From: Bremia lactucae
Taxonomy: Eukaryota > Oomycota > Peronosporomycetes > Peronosporales > Peronosporaceae
DNA length: 64,000 nt
Reading direction: 5' to 3'
NCBI RefSeq assembly: GCF_004359215.1
Contig: NC_090611.1
Span: forward strand, 1,343,662 to 1,407,661
A program made the translations under genes and the position numbers. Positions within the stretch are counted from its first letter, which is position 1, and each line of letters starts with the position of its first letter. The notes beneath the pieces were generated by a model. The model was not told the DNA's origin, made no database searches, and worked only from the letters and a program-made list of their open reading frames with translations. Below, in pieces: positions 51,573-62,305 of the stretch.

Positions 51573-52523
51573 NTGTAAAAAATAAAAAAATAAATAATAA
51601 ATTAAATATATATACCAAATAATTAAAATATATATATACCAAAAAAAATTTAATAAATAAAAAAATTGTACGCATGTATAGTATACGTACGAGTATACAC
51701 AAGCTTGGGGTCATGAAGAGATATGCTACACTTGATCTTAGCCATGAGGCAGAAAAGGTATAATGAAGAGATATGGATTGAAGGCGTTGGTATTCATAGA
51801 AATTTGTCATAAGCATACGACGGAGTTTTAGCGTGCTTCAATCTAGTCACGTAATCAATAAACTTTCGAGTAGATGTAGAATCTGTAAGACTGTTCCATT
51901 TACGTTTTTTGCTGTTCAGACGACATTTGACACATATCCTGTTCTAATTATTGTATGACCTTTAATGCTGCAATATGTATAATTTTGGCATATTTCAAAA
52001 CGTTGATGTCCCACCCCCGCTATCTCTTGCTGGCCACACATCAACGATTGTGTTTTGCTGCATATTAATACCGGCGATGGATAGCGACGACGAGCAACAG
52101 CAAGCTAGCAGCTTCTTCGAGATTAGATGTTAAGCTATTAAAAGCGAAATTATTCAAGCAGTTATTAAATGCAATCGAAATTGCAACCGTCCTTTCGTGT
52201 TGTGTCAAGCAATAAACGGCGCTACAAGGCACTGTGCACGCAACATAGCTGATTCTTTGTTGTGCAGGTTGCATTTTTACATTCATTCAGCCTTCCGAAA
52301 AAGTTTGCAATGCACACCTGTCAAGTATCCGGATCGTCCAAGGCGTCGAGACGATATGAGACTGCGAAACAAATTGCTTTAAACCCTACAATCAGAGATA
52401 TGGCCATATCATCTGGCAGAAAGTGACACTCGTGATGATCCAATTTAAGTTAAGGAACGAAGGGATTATCGCCACATATATGAATGCTTTCACGCTCTCA
52501 AGAGGCTGAAGCTTGAGTTATTC

Positions 52524-53350
52524 GGAGCGAAATTAATCAATACAACCTCATTCCATCCTACTTGGATGAGATGAAGATTCGAGGTCATGAATCCAAGCTT
52601 GATGTCGTGGATAACAAATTTAAGCGGCTATGTGTCATTTTTCGGGAAGGGCTTTAAGCATATAAGCCATACAGTGAGCATGCGATATCCGTGGATGGAA
52701 CCTTTTTGAAGACGTCAGTCGGTGAAATTCTCCTTGTAGCGTGCTTTCGAAATGGAAACAACGAGATCCAAATAATCAGAGTTGGGATCGTATCGGTGGA
52801 GAACGAAGATAACTGGACCTAGTTTTAAAGTTCCTACTCTTCCACCTACAACCAGCTCCAGCATTCGCGATATCGGATAGGGACAAGGGACTTATGAAAG
52901 CTATGCAGACAGCGTTTCCAGACGTCCCACACTTTTTTGCTTTCGCCATTTGATGGAGAAGTTCAACAAGATACACAAGTCCAAGGTCTTAAAGAATTTG
53001 GCGTGAGTATTGGCTCGTTCACGGACAACAGTGGAGTACGAGAAGGTGGTAGCAAATATCGCAAGTGTATACAGCAGTGCGCCAGTGTGGCTTCTGGAGG
53101 TTGGTCGTGAAAAATGGTCACCGGCTTACTCCCCATGCATCCGAAGACAAAACATTGCCGATGGCTTAGGGGTGTCCTTACAAGAGGTGTGTGCAGCGCT
53201 CCATCTATTTTAAAAAAGAGGGCGCACAAGAAGAAGCGGATCCCATCACAACAAGCAACTGAAAGAATTGAAAAGCGCCAAACCATAAAGTGCGAAATGT
53301 GCCACCAATTTGGTCATAATCGTCGAAACTGCCCGAGCAAGGACTCATGA
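52524..53350 (+). pseudogene. MULE transposase remnant, copy B
   Basis: Same sequence as copy A, offset 2494 bases, with the same stops and the zinc knuckle ending at 53350. The two copies sharing every disabling mutation shows that duplication came after decay, or that they are one locus assembled twice. Confidence 0.75.
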
Positions 53351-53354
53351 TCGT

Positions 53355-53973
53355 ATGCTTCGTTGTCTCTACTACATAGTGAATGGTAATTAGCATTCAT
53401 CCAAAACTGGGTTTTCCTCGCCATATAAACAGAATACATATATTAATATAATGCGAATGATCTAACACAAGTTTGCAGTTTTCATCGTTCTATAGTAAAG
53501 GTAAATAGCAACGCCTTCAACCATATCTTTTTTTCATGATCCCAAGCTTGTATATACTCGTTACATTGAGGTATGGTCTGTCTTGATCTGCAATCGCCAA
53601 GATGGGCGCCGAGCATTATTAAAAACATCACAGCTCAATTAAAACTGACAAAGGCTGAACAAACCCCGCCAATCGTCAAACGACACAAGTCAGGCGCAAC
53701 TAGCCTCGTGCCATTACGCCCCGAGCACGCATCTGAATTTAAAAATAAATTGGTTCGGAAATTTCAATGGCCGTTTCTTACTGGTATAATTTTCATTTAT
53801 TAATTGTTTTGGTATTTCTTTTATATTTCCAATTTATAATTAATTAGAAGCCACGAATTACAATAAATTATCTAATCATCGTTCAATCACCTAAAGAAAC
53901 GCCTATTTAAATAAGTATGAAGTAATCGAGTTTTATTGACAAACATGTAGCTGTTTAATCTTGTGAAAAAAGA
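53355..53973. other. intergenic, upstream region of the F-box/zinc-finger gene
   Basis: Contains the end of MULE-like sequence. At 53573-53605 there is a 32-base match to gypsy element A (138-169), also present at 51079-51110. A 76-codon frame (53573-53803) has no recognisable domain and is damaged in copy A. The last 170 bases are AT-rich and probably hold the promoter of the following gene. Confidence 0.5.
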
Positions 53974-56343
53974 ATGCAGCACGAAAGACTCCGCGCTAAA
54001 CGCGAGATACTCGTACTAGTGGAGCGGCTCAATGACTGCGTAAGTGCTTCAGCACGGCGTATGTACACTCAGCATGTTTTGGCTTCGGCGCTGCTGCAGC
54101 GTCCACAATCCGAGATTCGGCGACAGCTGCCAGAGCTCTGCACCTTTATCGACTCTCTTACTTTTAAAGCAACTACCATGCCTGCGCCTTCGCTTGTACG
54201 AAGCGCATTCCGACATCCAGGTTCCCAGTGGCTTAACCGTAGTGCACGAGAGAGCGGCGTATCGGCACTATTGTGTCAACAATTAGTGAGATTGGCTAGA
54301 CAGGATACGTGCAGTGGAAATAAGGACGACAGTACAGAGAATTGGACAGCAGCAGAACTTACTACTTATGTGCTGCTTGATGCATTGCTTGTACCTTGCA
54401 AGCATCGCTTTGGAAAAGCTTCAGACGCTTGCGTGTGGCGTCCAACACAATCGAAGCCTCGGTTTCATGCTATGACGTGCTTTCCAGTGTGGTCGACTAT
54501 ACTGCCATTTGCAGCATTAATGGGACTTCGATTTACGAATTTATTTCTGCTCGTGCTTGTAAAATATCGACAGATGGAGCTTTTGAGTTTGCGAGTGAAT
54601 TGTACTTTCGCACAAATTACAGGAATATGGAGATTAATGGAAGAATTGGATCGAGGAGACGTAAAAAAAGATATTGCCGTGACAGACGTAATGATCGAGT
54701 TGCTGCGGCTTTCTTGCGATATAGTACTTGACAACTCTATGGCAAAGAAGGACCGTACGCGATCAATGACGATGCATCTGGATGACCAGATTCTGGAAAA
54801 ATTCTTCATGGGATTGCAAGATTTTGCATTTAAAAGCTGGAGATCGAACTTAGTTTTAAAGCCAGCACTACTAGATTCGTTCCAGAGCTCTCGGACAGCT
54901 TTAGGCGATCGAACCAAGGCCTTTGATGTACCGCAACGCGCTATAGTGTTTTCGACGGTGGGGTGTTTGTTTGTCCAGGGCTTGGCGGAGGATATTGTGT
55001 CGATGCTACTGGACCAAATTTTTGATAATGCCAGCATCAGCAAAGAAGCTAATGATTTGTTGTTGTCATTCCTTGTGGGACTGTGTGCTCACGTAGACTT
55101 AGTATCGCTGACATCGGTGCTGAAGTTGCTGACTTATATTGTCGCAACTTATAAGAGCATCGAAGAAAAAAACGGCAATTCTGTAGTACAACGACAAAAA
55201 CGACTTGACTTGATCTTTTATCTCGTCTATGTGGCATCTCATCGTAGCCAAAGCATCGAAACTTTGCGTCACGATGGCAGCTCGCAAGCAGCGATGGTAA
55301 AAGATGAATTATCTCGTTTTCAAGTGCAATTATGTAGTGACATAGCATTTGAGGAATTTTATATTGCTGCTCCTGTGCACTGGACAATTCAATTATGGAA
55401 GCATTGGGTGCACCTATCCGACGAAGATGTAGAGACTTTTTTAAATGAAGCTGAAGAATATGATACCGATTCTAAAAAAGAATTTGAGGCCCGATTTGCG
55501 GCTTGGCACGCTTTAGTGGCTCGAATCAGCTTAAAGCCGGCGACCTTCTGGTCGTATACGCGCATGAAAGCCTTACTAAATCCCCACATTATTTCAACCT
55601 TGCCGCTCACAAATGACTGTGCACATGTACAGCCGCGAAAGCGCCGCCGAACCGGTACAGCGACAGCTCAAGGTGTGTGTCCTCGTCAACTTGAATGCTC
55701 TCTTGATGTCCTATTACTGCCTGACGTGATGGAGCGAGTGTGTTCGTATTTAAGCGCTAAGCGCCTCATTCGAATTGCGCTCGTGTGCCGCCCACTTGCA
55801 GAGATCAGCCGTCTTCCCTCGCTGTGGCGACCGCTTTACATCCATTTCGGTCTTCAGACGCGTAAAAAGGCGACGAAGAAGCCTTTAACAAATGTGATGT
55901 GTCTTCACGGCGAGAGCTACGAGCATGATTGGTGTCAGTTATACAAAGAGCGATGGAAAGGGGTGCGGAGATTGCGACGACTACAGCATCAAATAATAAA
56001 AAAACAAACTTTCCAGACTCAGAACCTTGACCATGACAGCGATCTATATCAAACTTCTCGAGCAATGCCAGTCTTTATGCCGCAAATTTGCTCTATCTGT
56101 AGTTGCAACCAGGTGCTTAAGTCGGCAGACGATCTAAAATTGCATCAGGAGCAGCACAAGCTCTTGACTTGCACTGAAGTCTCTTGCCGAGCGTCTTTTA
56201 CTAATTTGCAGAAATTTAAGGCTCATATCAGAATGCACGAAGCTAAAAGCTTAAAGCGATTGGAGTGTGGTTTCAAGAATTGCGGCAAAATTTATACTAC
56301 GAGCAAGCGACTAGCGACACACCGCCAAAAAGAGGGACACTAG
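53974..56343 (+). CDS. F-box and C2H2 zinc-finger protein
   Basis: 789 residues, single exon. Residues 1-560 are helical with no domain I recognise. An F-box lies at about 585-630: LLLPDVMERVCSYLSAKRLI, then RIALVCRPLAEISRLPSLWR, followed by a typical WCQLYKERWKG segment. The C-terminal ~100 residues hold three zinc-finger-like units: ICSICSCNQ...HQEQH, LTCTEVSCRASF...HIRMH, and LECGFKNCGKIYTTSKRLATH (C2H2 spacing with extra Cys). F-box proteins link substrates to SCF ubiquitin ligase, so it may be a nuclear substrate adaptor; this is inference. The start is supported by the in-frame ATG after stops; the same start appears in the duplicate at 51490. Confidence 0.8.
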   Translation: MQHERLRAKREILVLVERLNDCVSASARRMYTQHVLASALLQRPQSEIRRQLPELCTFIDSLTFKATTMPAPSLVRSAFRHPGSQWLNRSARESGVSALLCQQLVRLARQDTCSGNKDDSTENWTAAELTTYVLLDALLVPCKHRFGKASDACVWRPTQSKPRFHAMTCFPVWSTILPFAALMGLRFTNLFLLVLVKYRQMELLSLRVNCTFAQITGIWRLMEELDRGDVKKDIAVTDVMIELLRLSCDIVLDNSMAKKDRTRSMTMHLDDQILEKFFMGLQDFAFKSWRSNLVLKPALLDSFQSSRTALGDRTKAFDVPQRAIVFSTVGCLFVQGLAEDIVSMLLDQIFDNASISKEANDLLLSFLVGLCAHVDLVSLTSVLKLLTYIVATYKSIEEKNGNSVVQRQKRLDLIFYLVYVASHRSQSIETLRHDGSSQAAMVKDELSRFQVQLCSDIAFEEFYIAAPVHWTIQLWKHWVHLSDEDVETFLNEAEEYDTDSKKEFEARFAAWHALVARISLKPATFWSYTRMKALLNPHIISTLPLTNDCAHVQPRKRRRTGTATAQGVCPRQLECSLDVLLLPDVMERVCSYLSAKRLIRIALVCRPLAEISRLPSLWRPLYIHFGLQTRKKATKKPLTNVMCLHGESYEHDWCQLYKERWKGVRRLRRLQHQIIKKQTFQTQNLDHDSDLYQTSRAMPVFMPQICSICSCNQVLKSADDLKLHQEQHKLLTCTEVSCRASFTNLQKFKAHIRMHEAKSLKRLECGFKNCGKIYTTSKRLATHRQKEGH

Positions 56344-56476
56344 ATGTGCTTCCTTTAATTCTGATTAAATTTTATTAAAAGTGGAAAATCGAGTAAAAAA
56401 GCAATATTAAATCCATAGAATTTGAGTTCTTACTTTCGAAAATGACTTTTTGTACGCAGCTGGGGGCAGTCCTACC

Positions 56477-57849
56477 CTATTGTTTACTTTCATAGCTCAT
56501 TAAGATACGATCGATCTCGTCAGCCATCTCTTCAGAAGTCGGTCGTTTCGTAGGGTCAGTGTCCCAACCTCTAACAATAAGGTCTTGCATTTGCTGAGGA
56601 AAGTCACTCATAGCCTCTAGCGGTGGTCGAACTCCAGTTGGTACCTTTTCATAAACAGCTTCTCGTTTCAATGAACGAAATGGCTTCTCACGCGCACGCA
56701 GCGTCCATAATACCAATGATAAACTGTAAACATCGACCTTTTCATCCAACTGGTGACGCTGATATTCCTCTGGAGATCGCCACTTGCCTTTAGCAACTGA
56801 AGTATGAAAAGTACACTTGTCGCTTGTTGGCTTGCCATCTACTAAGCGTGGCCCAGTGTATTTAACACGGTTAAAGTCGTTAAGCTGCAATGTGCCATTA
56901 GCATTAATCAGAAACTGACGAGCCTGAATATCCGCATGTGCAAAGGGACCTCCCGACGCTCGATGCAATTGAGCGACGCCCCGCGCAGCATCCCTAGCTA
57001 ATTCCAGAGCACGATGAACGGAAATCGGCTCTTTCGAATCAAATAAGAGCGTGTCCAACTGATTCGGAATGAACTCGACGACGACAGTTGATAAACACCA
57101 ACCCACGAGTTTAACGATGTTTGGATCGTTGCGTAGTGAAAAAATAGAGGCGCATTCTTCGACGTGGCGAGGAACAATGTCAGAACGAGCTAATAGCTCT
57201 TTTTTCACGCGTTTCACCGCCACCTCACGCCCTGCCATCGTAAATGACAAAGAGAGTTATACATGTTTGTCTTTGAAAAGAAGAAGAGAAACCTTACCGT
57301 TCCAAGTGGTTTTATAAACTTTACGCCAATAGCCTCTCCCCACATAATCGCCTACGTCCAGCTTATTAATATTACCACAATTAAGCTCCAGCTGTCTCGG
57401 TTTAAACAGCGCTACTACTGCCGAAAAATCGCAACCCCCCTAAATATTCAATGAGAAGGTTTTAAAACAATCATTTTACTAGCCTAATGATGTCATCGAC
57501 CTACGTCTTCGATGTACATGTCTGGCTGTAGCCACCACGCCTCCTCGCTATCTGTAATTTCAGGAAACTCTTCGTAGCTATCATCTAGACTCTGAACACT
57601 TGCATGCGGATCGAGAACGCTTGCTCTTTGATCCAGAACGTCGCCATGCAAATCCTGGACGTCGCCATGCGAGCGCAGCCCGGGTGGTCTCGACTGCATC
57701 GTCAAGACAAAAGTCGTCACGTTCCAGAAAAAATAGAGAACTAGCAAAATTCCTATCAGCAGCTTTAAAAGGAGAGACAAGCGCCATCCCCTAATAAAGA
57801 AGGGGCCCCAAACGAAGTGCCAGTGTGGCAAGCGAGTCGAGCGCTTCAT
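56477..57849 (-). CDS. membrane-anchored protein kinase-like protein (possibly POMK-like)
   Basis: Three exons on the minus strand, 57849-57505, 57439-57298 and 57231-56477, join in frame (413 residues). The short N-terminus RSTRLPHWHFVWGPF precedes a membrane helix (LSLLLKLLIGILLVLYFFW), so probably a type II protein with the kinase in the secretory lumen. The kinase starts with a glycine loop VGRGYWRKVYKTTW and the lysine in REVAVKRVK. The catalytic loop reads HADIQARQFLI (HRD becomes HAD, Asp kept), and DFG becomes DFN. A C-lobe with KWRSPEEYQ, DVYSLSLVLW and a final arginine (DPTKRPTSEEM) is present. Topology plus the DIxxxQFL and DFN pattern resemble protein-O-mannose kinase; the match is tentative. 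A short repeated QDLHGDVLDQ-like stalk lies between the membrane and the kinase. Confidence 0.8.
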
Positions 57850-57966
57850 CTAATCACCAAAGGAATTGGAAGTATTGGGATTTATAAAATTTGTGCATTT
57901 CTATTAACGGTGGAATTGCCGATTGGCTAAACATATTGTATCGACTTATCCAAATGTCTAGCATGT

Positions 57967-60027
57967 ATGAAACAAAGAAGCTTTGGCATGGAAGTCGCTC
58001 GACCTATTCGTTATTGGAAGTACAGCCACTCACCCTTGGGCCTTTCCCAACTTTTGCAAGAGAGGGAAGTGCGGGGTAATTCCCGCGTCATTGATGCAGC
58101 TTGTCAGGGCCATGGCAGTCTAGTGCGTCGCCTCCAATGTGACGCTGTACTTAACGGCCACGGAGGGTGTGTGAACTCGCTTCAATGGAATGAAAGTGGG
58201 CAACTGCTGGCATCTGGATCCGATGACCACAAGGTGATTATCTGGCGGTATGACCAGCGCAAGCAGCAGCAGGTCATTGAGTCAGGTCATACGCTCAATA
58301 TCTTCGCCGTGTGCTTCGTCCCGGGCACGGACGACCATGTTTTAGCCTCTGGTGCCATGGACAATGATGTCCGCATCCACTATGCTCCTTTTCGAGGCGA
58401 TTCATCTAAAGCGTTCCGCGTTCATCGAAATCGAGTTAAAGATATTGGCAGCTCGTGGGCAGTGCCACAGATATTTTGGACCGCGGCCGAGGACGGATTG
58501 GTGTATCAGTTTGATTTACGAGCGTTGCCGCGTTCACGTGAAGCGAGTGAGGGTCCAGATACATCTGGAGTTCTTGTCAATTTAGGCAAAGATAGGAATG
58601 GTAGAGAATTACGTGGTATGGGTATCTCGATTCATCCCTTAGACCCGACAAAAATGGCTTTAGCATGTGGAGATTTCTACACGCGCATGTACGATCGACG
58701 CATGTTACGAGTGCAAGGGCACATTTCCTCGGCCAGAAATGCTGGGACTACGGACCCTGTTGAAGTGTTTGCACCTCCTCATTTGCACTTGGATGTTTTC
58801 TCGGATCACAAAGCACAGAAAGCCCATGATAGGAGACATGGCACGAGCATTCAATTTAGCAGTGACGGGACGGAACTTCTCGCGAATTATCATAGCGACC
58901 ACATTTACTTGTTTAAAGTCGGGTCAAATGAGGCAGTCGTGTTTCAAAAAGATAACATAAGTGAGCCCCAGATTCAACCGATGGCATGGTTGAATGGAGC
59001 GCACATGGATGAACCTTTTGTGCCGCTTGATTTGCAGTTGGAGGCACTACAAACGCTACTTGAACAAGGAAAAGATGCTCTTCGAGTCGATCAATACACC
59101 CAAGCATTAAAGTCGCTAAATTTGGCTTGTGGCGCCCGCTGCGTGACCCAATTGACAGCATCTCAGCTCAAAGAATTGCATAGCATTTGTGCGAAAGCTT
59201 ACTTGGGACGATCATGGAATGCAGATACCTTTTTGGCCGCTGTGCATTGCAAGAAAGCGTTGGAGCTTGATCCGAATGACCGGGACATGGAATTGATGTA
59301 TATAAAAGCGCTACATGCCGGAAAACGAAAGTTGCAAGCCAAATGGCAGGCCCAACGCTATAAACTCAAATACCCCGATCGGGAGGAAGATGTGTTGTTT
59401 CTGAATGAAACTGAATCCGATGGTCGAAATCACGACAGGCAGCAGCGCACGTTACGTTTGTCTCCTTCATTGAATGACGCCAATTCAAGTGAAATCGACG
59501 ACGACGCTGGTCATGACAATAGTGATTTGTTACCGGATAGTGATGATGGATTTTGGGAAGGTATATTAGTAGGAAATACGCCGGTGAATTGTGACGTTCT
59601 TCGACGTTACATTGGGTATTGCAACGTGCAAACTGACATTAAAGAGGCGGCGTTTTTTGGCAAGAATGATGCCTTCATCATTGCGGGTAGTGATGATGGT
59701 CGAGCGCTAGTATGGGATAAAGCTACTGGAGAATTAGTGAACGCAATTCAAGCAGACGCAGATATTGTCAATTGTGTGCAGCCTCATCCATTTGATGCGT
59801 GTCTGGCAACAAGCGGAATTGAGAATGTTATTCGGTTATGGAGTCCCACTAGTGATATGGAGAACACTCCATCTGAAATTGAATTGAGTGAAATCATATT
59901 AAAAAATCAAAGCCAAATGGGAAATATCGCCGCGACGATTGAAGGCGAATTGCAAAACATGGTCCGTCTGGTCTTTCAATCTAGCAGTGGGAATGAAGAG
60001 GCTGTTCAAGAGTGTGCGACTAACTGA
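57967..60027 (+). CDS. WDTC1: WD40 and TPR protein, WDTC1-like (CUL4-DDB1 receptor type)
   Basis: 686 residues, single exon. N-terminal WD40 repeats: VLNGHGGCVNSLQWNESGQL with LASGSDDHKVIIW, then GAMDNDVRIHY, AAEDGLVYQFDLR and MALACGDFYTRMYDRR. A middle TPR-like block follows (ALQTLLEQGKDALRVDQYTQ, then ALKSLNLACGA, and HCKKALELDPNDRDMELMYI). The last WD repeats come after it (FIIAGSDDGRALVWDKATGE, CLATSGIENVIRLW). This split WD-TPR-WD order is that of WDTC1/ADP and related DCAF substrate receptors of CUL4-DDB1 ubiquitin ligase. DxR-type motifs (DLRALPR, YDRRML) support DDB1 binding. Acidic insert near residue 500-530. Confidence 0.88.
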   Translation: MKQRSFGMEVARPIRYWKYSHSPLGLSQLLQEREVRGNSRVIDAACQGHGSLVRRLQCDAVLNGHGGCVNSLQWNESGQLLASGSDDHKVIIWRYDQRKQQQVIESGHTLNIFAVCFVPGTDDHVLASGAMDNDVRIHYAPFRGDSSKAFRVHRNRVKDIGSSWAVPQIFWTAAEDGLVYQFDLRALPRSREASEGPDTSGVLVNLGKDRNGRELRGMGISIHPLDPTKMALACGDFYTRMYDRRMLRVQGHISSARNAGTTDPVEVFAPPHLHLDVFSDHKAQKAHDRRHGTSIQFSSDGTELLANYHSDHIYLFKVGSNEAVVFQKDNISEPQIQPMAWLNGAHMDEPFVPLDLQLEALQTLLEQGKDALRVDQYTQALKSLNLACGARCVTQLTASQLKELHSICAKAYLGRSWNADTFLAAVHCKKALELDPNDRDMELMYIKALHAGKRKLQAKWQAQRYKLKYPDREEDVLFLNETESDGRNHDRQQRTLRLSPSLNDANSSEIDDDAGHDNSDLLPDSDDGFWEGILVGNTPVNCDVLRRYIGYCNVQTDIKEAAFFGKNDAFIIAGSDDGRALVWDKATGELVNAIQADADIVNCVQPHPFDACLATSGIENVIRLWSPTSDMENTPSEIELSEIILKNQSQMGNIAATIEGELQNMVRLVFQSSSGNEEAVQECATN

Positions 60028-60133
60028 TTTAGCGCCATTTAGTGTGCGTTTTTAATTGGACGAGCTTTGAGTTACTAAAATAAAAGTTATTACTAAAATA
60101 TTTGCGACTGTTACCGTGCTAGTTTTAGCTTAC

Positions 60134-62305
60134 CTATCTCTGCTTAGAGAAGATAGTAGCCTGTTCAACGGCTCCATAAAATATTGGAGGAAACTCATTC
60201 AATCGCTGGCCACGATCCTGCTCCTTAACCAGCCACGTCCCCATAATCACTAACACAACACCAGCTCCAACAAGCGCAACGGTGGTCACAGCTGTTGACA
60301 GAGGTGAGTGCTTAAGTAGTTCTTGATCGCTTTCACTGGTGCTCGTCACCGCTGCAATTGCCGATGCGAAGATCTGATGCTGCTTGTTCATAAAGTGTTC
60401 ATTCTCCGCATCAATGCGACGACACGAATGCTGTTCAACAAACAAACCATTCGAACAATTGCACGCCGCTCCAGGCCCCTGGGGGCATGAGCCGTAGCCA
60501 CTGCAGAAGGGTGTCAACTCGATCTCCTTTTGATGCGAGTACACATACGAGCCAGCAGACAGCCAACAATAATCAACGGATGATTTCTGGTACGGAGGCG
60601 TGTCAGCTGCAGTTTCTTCGAAAGATGAAGCAGCGAAGTTGCTAGCAACAATTTCATGGCACGACGGACCTTCGTAAGGCTTACGAATCGGTGGAAAAGG
60701 AATGGCATTGTAATATTTCGTTGCGTTTTTCAGACAACCACTGTCGTTACCGTCGAGACCACAGTTGAATTTTGGAAGATCGCCCACCCCCGAGCATATT
60801 TTTGCACTCAAAGGTTTGTAAAGCTGTTCAATACGCTCGTCCATCCAATGTGCACGATTAAGCACCGAATCTCGTAAGTCATTTACTTGTTCCGCGTACG
60901 TTCCGTTACAAGTCTGCGTGTCGACAAAAGCGCACTGAATAGTATTGCTCCGCCAATCTCCATTGCGGCATTGGGCTAATTGTCGAAAAAGTGAAGCAGC
61001 GCTGGCATTCAAGAAAGTCATGATATTTTCATCCGCCCAGACCCCAAACGCAAGATCATTTGCTTTGGCATAGTTAGAACCACGTAAGGTTTTCCACCGT
61101 TGAATCACAAGCGACGCGAGTTGCGAGTTGCACATGAGACGTTTCCAGTACGTATACTGTAGATAGATCCAATCTTTAAAGTGACGACGAGCACCATTGC
61201 CGTACGCTAAATTAAAGTCCCACACAGGTCCAGCATTAATTGTCTGGTTTCGGTCTTTAAAGTAAAACGTGCTTCGACGGTACGCGTCGACATTTAAAGA
61301 CATTTCCGTATGCAACAAATAATCCGCAAATGACCCTAGATCCAAATGCTTTTGAAGCTCAAGAGGAGTCGTCATGTTGTTCCAAAGCACTCGATACAGT
61401 TGCGGTAGAAAGCCCGTCTCGGTATTGACGAAGTAGTCACGCATTTGCTGCGAAAGCAACGAGCCGTGTGGATATGCCAACATGGGACGCTCGCCCATTC
61501 CAAATTCGTTCTGGTACCTATCAACAACCATGTTGGGCGAGTACGAACCATAATTAGGTGGATCATTTGACCATGCCCAGCCTCCTGTCATCACCTTCGG
61601 ATCAAGCGCAGCACAAACGGCATTAAGCGACGCTAAATTCTCATGGTCTTTGTCGTACGTAGGCTTTTCCAATAGCAGATAAATACCCACGTACGTTAGT
61701 TCCTCCTGACCAGGGTTCGTGCGCATGTATACAATCGTGTGTCGAGTATTGACCGAGTAGCGACCTGTGGCGCGATAAAGCCAATGGGCCAAGTGGTTGC
61801 GAAGCAAACTGCAGTCGATAAATGGCCCATTCATTACAAAAGCTTTATTCTCGACCATGCCCAAGAACGGCATCTGTTTTGGAAATTGGAGATTGAATTG
61901 ATGCTTCTTGAAGAAAAGACTTGTCTGACCTCGGTAATTGGCCTTGGACTGCTCGTACACGGCAGTCCGTGCACCATTAATGCAATTTAGGTCCCCATCG
62001 CCATTGTCAATGACTTCAACGCGGGTTTGAATGGGCACTTTCAGGCAAAATTCTGCTGGATAGCGTAAGTGGTTACAATTCAAGTCGGGAAAGCTTTGAT
62101 TGAGGGCCGAGACAATCACGACAGGCAACTCGTAGCATTCATTACTCGAACGAGCTTGTTGCTGGGCGTGTATCGCCTGTAGAGACGTGAACAGCGTCAA
62201 CAAGACGCCAACTTGCATTAGTTGAAGCTGAAGATACCTATAAATTCGATGTGAACGGATCATTAATTTTAAAGGGAATTTGATATTTCTAATAGGAGAG
62301 ATCAT
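60134..62305 (-). CDS. secreted/membrane CotH-kinase-like protein, full length
   Basis: 723 codons from 62305, but the third Met (about 62218) gives a textbook signal peptide, MQVGVLLTLFTSLQAIHA, and is the likely start. The CotH-like core (ELPVVIVSALNQ, NYRGQTSLFFKKHQFNLQ, LLRNHLAHWLYRATGRYS, YVGIYLLLEKPTYD, DAYRRSTFYFKDRN, AGPVWDFNLAYGNGARR) resembles the atypical kinase CotH of Bacillus spore coats; the WDFNLAYGN segment corresponds to the metal-binding Asp region. An EGF-like module (FCSGYGSCPQGPGAACNC) and a membrane helix (LSTAVTTVALVGAGVVLVIM) near the C-terminus complete it. The paralogue at 12161-14044 shares this layout but lacks the signal peptide. Whether it phosphorylates anything is unknown; a surface or wall role is inferred. 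Confidence 0.88.
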   Translation of the reverse strand: MISPIRNIKFPLKLMIRSHRIYRYLQLQLMQVGVLLTLFTSLQAIHAQQQARSSNECYELPVVIVSALNQSFPDLNCNHLRYPAEFCLKVPIQTRVEVIDNGDGDLNCINGARTAVYEQSKANYRGQTSLFFKKHQFNLQFPKQMPFLGMVENKAFVMNGPFIDCSLLRNHLAHWLYRATGRYSVNTRHTIVYMRTNPGQEELTYVGIYLLLEKPTYDKDHENLASLNAVCAALDPKVMTGGWAWSNDPPNYGSYSPNMVVDRYQNEFGMGERPMLAYPHGSLLSQQMRDYFVNTETGFLPQLYRVLWNNMTTPLELQKHLDLGSFADYLLHTEMSLNVDAYRRSTFYFKDRNQTINAGPVWDFNLAYGNGARRHFKDWIYLQYTYWKRLMCNSQLASLVIQRWKTLRGSNYAKANDLAFGVWADENIMTFLNASAASLFRQLAQCRNGDWRSNTIQCAFVDTQTCNGTYAEQVNDLRDSVLNRAHWMDERIEQLYKPLSAKICSGVGDLPKFNCGLDGNDSGCLKNATKYYNAIPFPPIRKPYEGPSCHEIVASNFAASSFEETAADTPPYQKSSVDYCWLSAGSYVYSHQKEIELTPFCSGYGSCPQGPGAACNCSNGLFVEQHSCRRIDAENEHFMNKQHQIFASAIAAVTSTSESDQELLKHSPLSTAVTTVALVGAGVVLVIMGTWLVKEQDRGQRLNEFPPIFYGAVEQATIFSKQR

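Larger units (their letters stand above)
49080..54056. repeat. 2494-bp direct duplication joined at a single N (51573)
   Basis: Copy A 49080-51572 and copy B 51574-54056. Almost all of 49080-51110 equals 51574-53604; I noticed two base differences (50673 A against 53167 G; 50836 C against 53330 A). A short stretch (51111-51240 against 53605-53724) is strongly divergent and 10 bases different in length. Then identity returns almost completely. Copy A's last 83 bases are the first 83 bases of the coding region at 53974. The N at the joint and the inclusion of a unique gene's start point to overlapping contigs or haplotypes placed in tandem. Confidence 0.9.

Noticed and set aside
53573..53803. 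76-codon frame as a gene or first exon of the F-box gene
   Set aside because: It starts in a gypsy-identical patch, is not conserved in copy A, and no splice link to 53974 is evident.
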